This document shows, one piece after another, positions 33,023-38,265 of a DNA stretch of 38,265 nt; positions within the stretch are counted from its first letter, which is position 1; each line of letters starts with the position of its first letter. The notes beneath the pieces were generated by a model. It was not told the DNA's origin and searched no databases. It saw only the letters and a list, made by a program, of their open reading frames with translations. A program made the position numbers and the translations under genes. This DNA is from an uncultured Lachnospiraceae bacterium (GTDB taxonomy: Bacteria; Bacillota; Clostridia; Lachnospirales; Lachnospiraceae), in contig CAJUAO010000025.1 of assembly GCA_910584685.1 (NCBI GenBank), forward strand, positions 1 through 38,265, written 5' to 3'.

Positions 33023-33670
33023 ATGGAGGCAGAAAAAAAGGAAAATATCACTGTGCCGGATAATGCAGATATTAATAATATTAAAAATATTAATAATATA
33101 AAAAAGCTGTGGGAAAACGCAAAAGGGCATTTAAGGACAATTAATGAACACAAAAGGCTTGTAATGGAGCATTGCTTTCGCGTAGGCTTATATAAACAGG
33201 GACTTTTACATGATTTGTCAAAATATTCTCCTGCTGAATTTATTACAGGAATAAAATATTATCAGGGAGACAAAAGCCCAAATGCAGCGGAGAGAGAGGA
33301 AAAGGGAAAGTCAGAGGCATGGCTTCACCACAAGGGCAGAAACAAGCATCACTATGAGTATTGGATAGATTATCCCGGCAGGGGACAGGATATTGCAGGA
33401 ATGGAAATGCCTGTAAGATATGTGGTTGAAATGTTTTGTGACAGAGTAGCCGCCTGTAAGGTATACAATAAGGAAAAGTATACGGATTCAGACGCCCTGA
33501 ATTATTATAAAAAGGGCAGAGCCCATTATGTTATACATCCCAAGTCAGACAGGCTTCTTAAGTATATGCTTGAAATGCTTTCAGCAAAGGGAGAAGATTA
33601 TACCTTTGATTACATTAGAAGGAAAATATTGAAAAATAAAAAGAGGAAAAAAGATGACGATACCAAATGA
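33023..33670 (+). CDS. DUF5662 family protein
   Basis: The 215-residue protein belongs to the DUF5662 family by its His-rich core: LLHDLSKYSPAEF, the WLHHKGRNKHHYEYWIDY segment, and the following FCDRVAACKVY. The HD and His cluster could bind a metal, but no activity is known to me. The first ~30 residues contain a low-complexity NINNIKNINNIKK run from AATATT-type DNA repeats. Start follows GAAAGG. The next gene overlaps its end. Confidence 0.72.
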   Translation: MEAEKKENITVPDNADINNIKNINNIKKLWENAKGHLRTINEHKRLVMEHCFRVGLYKQGLLHDLSKYSPAEFITGIKYYQGDKSPNAAEREEKGKSEAWLHHKGRNKHHYEYWIDYPGRGQDIAGMEMPVRYVVEMFCDRVAACKVYNKEKYTDSDALNYYKKGRAHYVIHPKSDRLLKYMLEMLSAKGEDYTFDYIRRKILKNKKRKKDDDTK

Positions 33671-33830
33671 CTCTGTAATGCTGTTAAGCTATGTAAATAC
33701 ACAGCTTAGAGACTTTTATCCAAGTCTTTATGAGATGTGTAAGGCACTGGATATAGATGAAGAAGAAATAAGGGAAAAGCTTAAATCAATAGATTATGAG
33801 TATAACAGTGAAATCAATAAATTTGTATAA
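33654..33830 (+). CDS. DUF4250 family small protein
   Basis: A 58-residue protein too short for many gene finders. It begins MTIPNDSVMLLSYVNTQLRD and has FYPSLYEMCKAL, then DEEEIREKLKSIDYEY, matching the DUF4250 family of short proteins widespread in Lachnospiraceae. It starts at ATG 33654, overlapping the end of the DUF5662 gene, with AGAGGA as binding site, so the two are translationally coupled. Function unknown. Confidence 0.85.
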   Translation: MTIPNDSVMLLSYVNTQLRDFYPSLYEMCKALDIDEEEIREKLKSIDYEYNSEINKFV

Positions 33831-33848
33831 CTTAACGAGGTGACAGGT

Positions 33849-35141
33849 ATGTATAGAGAAATATTGGAAAAGCTTGTATGCTGGAAGGATAATAAAAATA
33901 GAAGCATATTATTTTTGGACGGCGGAAAGGGTGTGGGGAAAACCTATACCCTGAAGGATTTTGGAGAGGGCTGTTTTGATTATACCGTAGCTGTTGATTT
34001 AAAGAAGCAGGATTATATACGGGTGTTTTTAGAGGAAAAGCCTAATAAGGAAAGATTTTTAAATATACTTGAGATAGCCTGCGGCGGCAAAATGACAGCA
34101 GGACAGACGCTTATTGTCCTTGAAAATCCGGAGGAGCTTTCAAATGTAAAAGAAGTGATAAGGTTTCTCTATGATAATATGAAGGAATTTCATATAGTAT
34201 TAACATCATCTCTGAGGGAAAAGATATTTATGGACAGGCTTCACGAGGCGTCAGAGCTTATTCAGGTTATGCATCTTTACCCTTTAAATATTAAAGAATT
34301 TTTAAATATACTTGGAAAAGAGGAGCTTACGGAAAAAATAAAAAACAGCGGAAAAAAATCATTATCTGATGAGGATAAGGCGCTTCTTGACAAATATATA
34401 AGATTATATTTTTATGTGGGAGGCATGCCGTCGGTAGTACAAAGATATATAGACACAAAAAGCCTTAAGGAGGTTGCAGACGAAAAGAAAAGGCTTTTGG
34501 ATAATTTTGAAAATGAAATAAACCAGATTGAATACAAGGCCTTGTCTGATAAGGTAATGAAGGTTTGGAAAAGTATTGATGCCCAGCTTAATAAGGAAAA
34601 TAAGAAGTTTCAGTTCGGGGTAGTGAAGCTTACCGCAAGAGCCAGAGAGTATAACGACGCAGTGGAATGGCTGTATTCAAATAAGTATATGGATAAGGTG
34701 TATAGGGCTAAGGAGCCGTTAAGCAAGCTTTGCGAGCACAGAGATGAAAAATCCTATGAGGTATATCTGACAGATATAGGAATTCTTACTGAAATGTACA
34801 ATATATCCTATAAGGAGCTGTGTGAGGCAAAGGATTTGTCAGAGCTAAAGTGCGGAGCGCTTACAGAGCAGTTTGTGTATCAGGAGCTTACCTCCAACGA
34901 AAATATAAAGGATATTTACTATTGGACGTCAGATGCGACAGCTAAGGTAGAGTTTATGTTTGAGGATAATAACGAGGTAATACCTATTGAAATAAACCTG
35001 TGTGAAAATACAAAGGCGCAAAGCATCAAGGTATATAAGTCCAGATACAATCCGGCTATGTATATAACCATATCAAAGGATAATATGAGTATGCTTAAAG
35101 GAGCTATAAGACTTCCCATATATGCCATATGGAATTTATAA
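33849..35141 (+). CDS. AAA family ATPase with DUF4143 domain
   Basis: The 430-residue protein has an N-terminal AAA_14-type ATPase (Walker A GGKGVGKT, residues 25-32; a weak Walker B, LIVLEN at 87-92, lacks the usual DE pair; sensor-like VLTSS after it) and a C-terminal DUF4143 domain (from about 200, ending in KVEFMFEDNNEVIPIEIN). In the family the last block is often nuclease-like (EVDF...IEVK); here Lys and Asn replace key positions, so nuclease activity is doubtful. ATG 33849 follows GAGGTG. Function is unknown; related proteins often work as DNA- or toxin-linked ATPases. Confidence 0.8.
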   Translation: MYREILEKLVCWKDNKNRSILFLDGGKGVGKTYTLKDFGEGCFDYTVAVDLKKQDYIRVFLEEKPNKERFLNILEIACGGKMTAGQTLIVLENPEELSNVKEVIRFLYDNMKEFHIVLTSSLREKIFMDRLHEASELIQVMHLYPLNIKEFLNILGKEELTEKIKNSGKKSLSDEDKALLDKYIRLYFYVGGMPSVVQRYIDTKSLKEVADEKKRLLDNFENEINQIEYKALSDKVMKVWKSIDAQLNKENKKFQFGVVKLTARAREYNDAVEWLYSNKYMDKVYRAKEPLSKLCEHRDEKSYEVYLTDIGILTEMYNISYKELCEAKDLSELKCGALTEQFVYQELTSNENIKDIYYWTSDATAKVEFMFEDNNEVIPIEINLCENTKAQSIKVYKSRYNPAMYITISKDNMSMLKGAIRLPIYAIWNL

Positions 35142-35146
35142 ATTTA

Positions 35147-35172
35147 AAAGCGCCGCTGCCGAGCGGCGCTTT
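35147..35172. terminator. Bidirectional terminator
   Basis: AAAGCGCCGC (35147-35156) pairs with GCGGCGCTTT (35163-35172). It lies between the converging ATPase and coat-protein genes and can serve both. Confidence 0.85.
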
Positions 35173-35174
35173 GT

Positions 35175-35435
35175 TTACATCATCTTACCTGAAAACAGGC
35201 TTTTTACATGCTGTACTTCTGAATCTGTAGCCTTTGCAGCAGGAACATAGTAGCTTCTTTCCCTTGCTATCTGATAAAGCTCCTCCTGTGATGTTTCGCA
35301 GGCATTTCTAAACTGCTTTAAGGTCTGCTTAAGAGCCGGGTTTTCTGTCTGAGGTATCATTTCGCCAAATCTTACCAATTCGCCGTTTATACCTGCCAGT
35401 GTGTCATTTACCATTGTTTTGTCGTCCATATTCAT
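35175..35435 (-). CDS. CotF-like spore coat protein
   Basis: The 86-residue helical protein (MNMDDKTMVNDTLAGINGEL at the start, then a NACETSQEELYQIARERSYYVPA block) is of the CotF/coat-protein family found in clostridial spore formers. Start follows AGGAGG. Next to a second short coat-like gene on the same strand with only nine bases between, it forms a two-gene unit. This supports a spore-forming host. Confidence 0.78.
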   Translation of the reverse strand: MNMDDKTMVNDTLAGINGELVRFGEMIPQTENPALKQTLKQFRNACETSQEELYQIARERSYYVPAAKATDSEVQHVKSLFSGKMM

Positions 35436-35444
35436 TTCTGCCTC

Positions 35445-35630
35445 CTAATTAAAAAATGTCATAAGCTGTTCTTTGTTTTTCATTGCGCCCTGCGCGCTCT
35501 TTTCAAAAAACTGCTTTATCTGCGGGTCTGAGCAGGTGTTCGCATACTCCTGCATTTTGCAGTGTGTGGTGTCGTAGCCGCCAATAAGATGACGAAGATT
35601 TTGAAGCTCAAGTTCTGATAAATTTGTCAT
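35445..35630 (-). CDS. Small CotF-like spore coat protein
   Basis: The 61-residue protein (MTNLSELELQNLRHLIGGYD, then QEYANTCSDPQIKQFFEKSA) is a truncated-length coat-F-like helical protein. The ATG ending at 35630 follows GGAGGG; a TTG start at 35651 would include that site. It is transcribed first in the pair with the gene ending at 35175. Confidence 0.72.
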   Translation of the reverse strand: MTNLSELELQNLRHLIGGYDTTHCKMQEYANTCSDPQIKQFFEKSAQGAMKNKEQLMTFFN

Positions 35631-35846
35631 TGTTTTTCCCTCCATTAACAATTTTCTAACATAAGGTATTATTGACCGGATTTTGGAGTTTATTCTTTTT
35701 TTACAAATTTTTTTAAAAATACAATGAAATCATTTTCACTCCTGCGTATTAGGGTCAGGGCGGCGATGGTATTATATATGCTGTAGAGTACATATATTTT
35801 TAGGAGTATGAATAAAATATTATGTAACTATAGCGGAGGTGTATGG

Positions 35847-36542
35847 ATGAAGCATGGTGAAGGCTCTTTGAAATCCTTATTTTTTATATTTGCTTTGGTG
35901 TCAGTATGCTTATTTGCTGTTAGCTTTGCATATGGAGACAAGGCCGGAGACGGTGACAGGGTCTTTTCTGACAGTCCCTATAAAGATGTAAAAAGAGTAG
36001 CGCTGACCTTTGATGACGGTCCCCATCCGTCTACTACCCCAAGGCTTCTTGACGGCTTAAGGGAGCGAGGGGTGAAGGCTACATTTTTTGTAATAGGTAA
36101 AAGCGCCGACAGCAACAGGGATATAATAAAGACAATGTATGAGGACGGACATCTTATAGGAAATCATACAAATACCCATTGCAATCTTGCGGAAATGTCA
36201 TGCGCAGAGGCGCAAAATGAAATAAATCTTGCAAACAGCGTTATCAGGGATATAACGGGAATGGATGCCGATTATATAAGACCGCCCTTTGGCGAATGTG
36301 GAAAGCAGCTTGACAGTGAGCTTAATATGTTCAAGGTAATGTGGGACGTGGACCCAAGGGACTGGAGCGTAATGAATACTAAAAGCGTGGTTAATTATAT
36401 TGTCAGTCATGTGGATGACGGAGATATAATACTCCTTCATGATATTTTTGATACTTCTGTAGATTCGGCGCTGGAAGTTGTAGATATATTGAAGGCGCAG
36501 GGATATGAATTTGTTACGGTGGATGAAATTTTTTTCCCGTAG
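35847..36542 (+). CDS. Polysaccharide deacetylase (NodB homology)
   Basis: The 231-residue protein has a signal peptide or membrane anchor (SLFFIFALVSVCLFAVSFA, ~10-28) and a NodB domain with all five motifs: TFDDGPH (54-60), HTNTH (107-111), RPPFGE, WDVDPRDW and LLHDI. It should remove acetyl groups from peptidoglycan or another cell-wall polysaccharide outside the cell. ATG 35847 follows GGAGG; a frame from 35808 is longer but lacks a binding site. It lies beside the spore coat genes, so a spore-cortex role is possible but not shown. Confidence 0.9.
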   Translation: MKHGEGSLKSLFFIFALVSVCLFAVSFAYGDKAGDGDRVFSDSPYKDVKRVALTFDDGPHPSTTPRLLDGLRERGVKATFFVIGKSADSNRDIIKTMYEDGHLIGNHTNTHCNLAEMSCAEAQNEINLANSVIRDITGMDADYIRPPFGECGKQLDSELNMFKVMWDVDPRDWSVMNTKSVVNYIVSHVDDGDIILLHDIFDTSVDSALEVVDILKAQGYEFVTVDEIFFP

Positions 36543-36630
36543 ACGGTCTTAATTGATTATTAAAAATAATGCATACTTAATTTATCCTGTGCCTGTTGTG
36601 TTATTTTGAAAAAGATTTTCTATAAGAAAA

Positions 36631-36658
36631 AAGATTAGGGCTTAAAAGCCCCAATCTT
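36631..36658 (-). terminator. Terminator of citrate synthase
   Basis: AAGATTAGGGCT (36631-36642) pairs with AGCCCCAATCTT (36647-36658) with one mismatch. Read on the minus strand it ends in six T. It follows the citrate synthase stop by about 18 bases. Confidence 0.75.
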
Positions 36659-36675
36659 AAAGATTTTATATTAAA

Positions 36676-38046
36676 TTACTGTCCGTTTCTGTCGCACATA
36701 CTTGTATACGCCATATGCTTAGATACCGCTTTATAGCCCGGACGTATAATTTTTCCTGCGTTAATAAGCTCCTCTATGCGGTGGGCGCTCCAGCCTGATA
36801 TACGTGCAATGGCAAATATAGGAGTGTAAAGCTCTAAAGGAAGCTCAAGCATATTGTATACAAATCCGCTGTAGAAATCAATATTTGCGCTGACACCCTT
36901 ATAAATCTTTCGCTCATTTGCAATAACCTTTGGAGCTAAATGCTCTACGGCGGAGTACAGGCGGAATTCATTATCCATACCCTTTTCCTTTGAAAGACTT
37001 TCAACAAAGCCCTTTAATATCCGGGCTCTCGGGTCTGAAATAGAGTAAACGGCATGCCCCATACCATATATAAGACCTGCTTTATCAAACGCCTCCTTAT
37101 GAAGAAGCGCCTTTAAATAATTTTCTATTTCCTCCTCATCATCCCAATCCTTTACAGCCTGTTTCATATCCTCAAACATGCGGACAACCTTAATATTTGC
37201 GCCGCCGTGCTTTGGGCCTTTAAGGGAGCCTAAGGATGCGGCTACGGCTGAATAAGTGTCTGTTCCTGACGAGGTAACAACGTGATTGGTAAAGGTTGAG
37301 TTGTTTCCTCCACCGTGTTCTGCGTGAAGAACAAGGGCAAGGTCAAGTATTTTTGCCTCAAGAGGAGTATATTGCTGGTCTGCCCTCAGGGTGTATAAAA
37401 TATTTTCTGCCGTTGATAGAGAAGGATTTGGCGTGTGTATAAAAAGACTGTCTCCGTCGTGATAATGCTTATATGCCTGATAGCCATACACTGAAAGCAT
37501 AGGAAACAATGCGATAAGCTGTAAGCTTTGCCTTAATACGTTTGGAATAGAGGTATCATCTGCCGCGTCGTCATATGAATATAGAGTTAGAACGCTTCTT
37601 GCCAGTGTATTCATCATATCCTTGCTTGGAGCCTTCATAATAATATCCCTTACAAAGCTGGTAGGAAGCGAACGGTATTTAGATAACAGAACGTTAAAAT
37701 CGGAAAGCTCCTTTTCTGTAGGAAGCGAGCCAAAAAGTAAAAGATATGTAACCTCCTCAAAGCCAAATCGGTTGTCCTTTAAAAATCCGTTTACCAAGTC
37801 ATCTAAATCGTAGCCCCGATAAAATAACTGTCCCTCGCAAGGTATGTATTCGCTGTTGTCTATAATATATGATTTAATTTCACCGATTTCCGTTAAGCCT
37901 GTCAGGACTCCCCTTCCGTTAAGGTCACGTAATCCTCGTTTAACCTCATATTTTCCGTAAAGCTCCGGGTCAATGGTGTGAGACTGACATTTCTCGGATA
38001 ATGAGAGTATTTCCGGAGTAATCTCAGAAAAATTGGTATTTGCCAT
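36676..38046 (-). CDS. Citrate synthase
   Basis: It condenses oxaloacetate and acetyl-CoA to citrate, the entry to 2-oxoglutarate and so to GltBD. The 456-residue protein has the type II/I hallmark blocks: RGYDLDDLV, VLHAEHGGGNNSTFT (catalytic His), LKGPKHGGAN, YGMGHAVYSISDPRA (second His) and the NIDFYSG stretch (catalytic Asp). The start at 38046 follows GAAAGGGG. It is read alone on the minus strand at the end of the window, with a terminator behind it. Strain-level type (si or re) cannot be told. Confidence 0.95.
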   Translation of the reverse strand: MANTNFSEITPEILSLSEKCQSHTIDPELYGKYEVKRGLRDLNGRGVLTGLTEIGEIKSYIIDNSEYIPCEGQLFYRGYDLDDLVNGFLKDNRFGFEEVTYLLLFGSLPTEKELSDFNVLLSKYRSLPTSFVRDIIMKAPSKDMMNTLARSVLTLYSYDDAADDTSIPNVLRQSLQLIALFPMLSVYGYQAYKHYHDGDSLFIHTPNPSLSTAENILYTLRADQQYTPLEAKILDLALVLHAEHGGGNNSTFTNHVVTSSGTDTYSAVAASLGSLKGPKHGGANIKVVRMFEDMKQAVKDWDDEEEIENYLKALLHKEAFDKAGLIYGMGHAVYSISDPRARILKGFVESLSKEKGMDNEFRLYSAVEHLAPKVIANERKIYKGVSANIDFYSGFVYNMLELPLELYTPIFAIARISGWSAHRIEELINAGKIIRPGYKAVSKHMAYTSMCDRNGQ

Positions 38047-38265
38047 CTAAATAGCCCCTTTCTTTTTAAAGTATATAGAATTCTACCATAAAAACGTGTT
38101 GTCGGCAAGTTAATAAAGTATAAACTTATAAAATTCATAAAATGTTTATAATTATGCATAAGGGGCTTTGGGGTTGTGGGAAAGGATTGTTAAATATTAA
38201 TTTGTACGTTTAAAATATGTTTTTCCTCACATGGAATCCGGGTATGTCCCATTAAAAGGCTCTAG
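38047..38265. other. Intergenic region upstream of citrate synthase
   Basis: AT-rich, no gene or clear repeat. It must hold the citrate synthase promoter on the minus strand, but no good -35/-10 pair was found. Confidence 0.5.

Overview
The window looks like chromosomal DNA of a low-GC, anaerobic Firmicute, most likely a member of the Lachnospiraceae or a close clostridial relative. The evidence is AT-rich intergenic DNA, strong use of ATA and AGA/AGG codons in the core genes, GGAGG-type ribosome binding sites, a T-box leader, a BspA-like leucine-rich-repeat surface protein with a PKTGD anchor, CotF-like spore coat proteins and a DUF4250 protein. No rRNA, tRNA, CRISPR array, transposase or integrase gene was seen.

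Layout. 579-1745 is galK. 1752-9182 is a tryptophan operon (trpE-G-C-F-B-A) behind a long T-box-type leader, followed without a gap by a WYL-domain regulator. No trpD is present. 9272-11208 holds an HD-domain phosphohydrolase and an iron-type alcohol dehydrogenase. 11453-14090 is a small accessory block (SAM methyltransferase, aldo/keto reductase, small P-loop kinase), whose aldo/keto reductase has clearly different codon use. A minus-strand rRNA methyltransferase of the RlmI type (14295-15497) diverges from an AraM-like glycerol-1-phosphate dehydrogenase homologue that seems to have lost its metal ligands (15866-17110). A lone KilA-N gene follows (17242-18084).

18512-20619 is aspartate kinase plus a prolipoprotein diacylglyceryl transferase, followed by a start-less pyridoxamine-phosphate-oxidase-family remnant. 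21514-27539 is gltBD (glutamate synthase). 27783-30194 is the BspA-like surface protein. 30674-35141 reads in one direction: signal peptidase I, a double GNAT acetyltransferase, truA, a DUF5662 protein, a DUF4250 protein missed by length-limited gene finding, and an AAA/DUF4143 ATPase. Two small spore coat proteins (minus), a polysaccharide deacetylase (plus) and citrate synthase (minus) close the window.

Together, citrate synthase and GltBD supply carbon and nitrogen for glutamate. Glutamine feeds TrpG and GltB. Aspartate kinase opens the aspartate family. Lgt, signal peptidase I and the anchored LRR protein belong to envelope biogenesis. I did not find one clearly new multi-gene system. The less usual items are the composite trp leader, the missing trpD, an in-frame 18-bp triplication in trpF, a degenerate AraM homologue, a 36-bp perfect palindrome inside the KilA-N gene, and a ~140-bp repeat present twice in opposite orientation.
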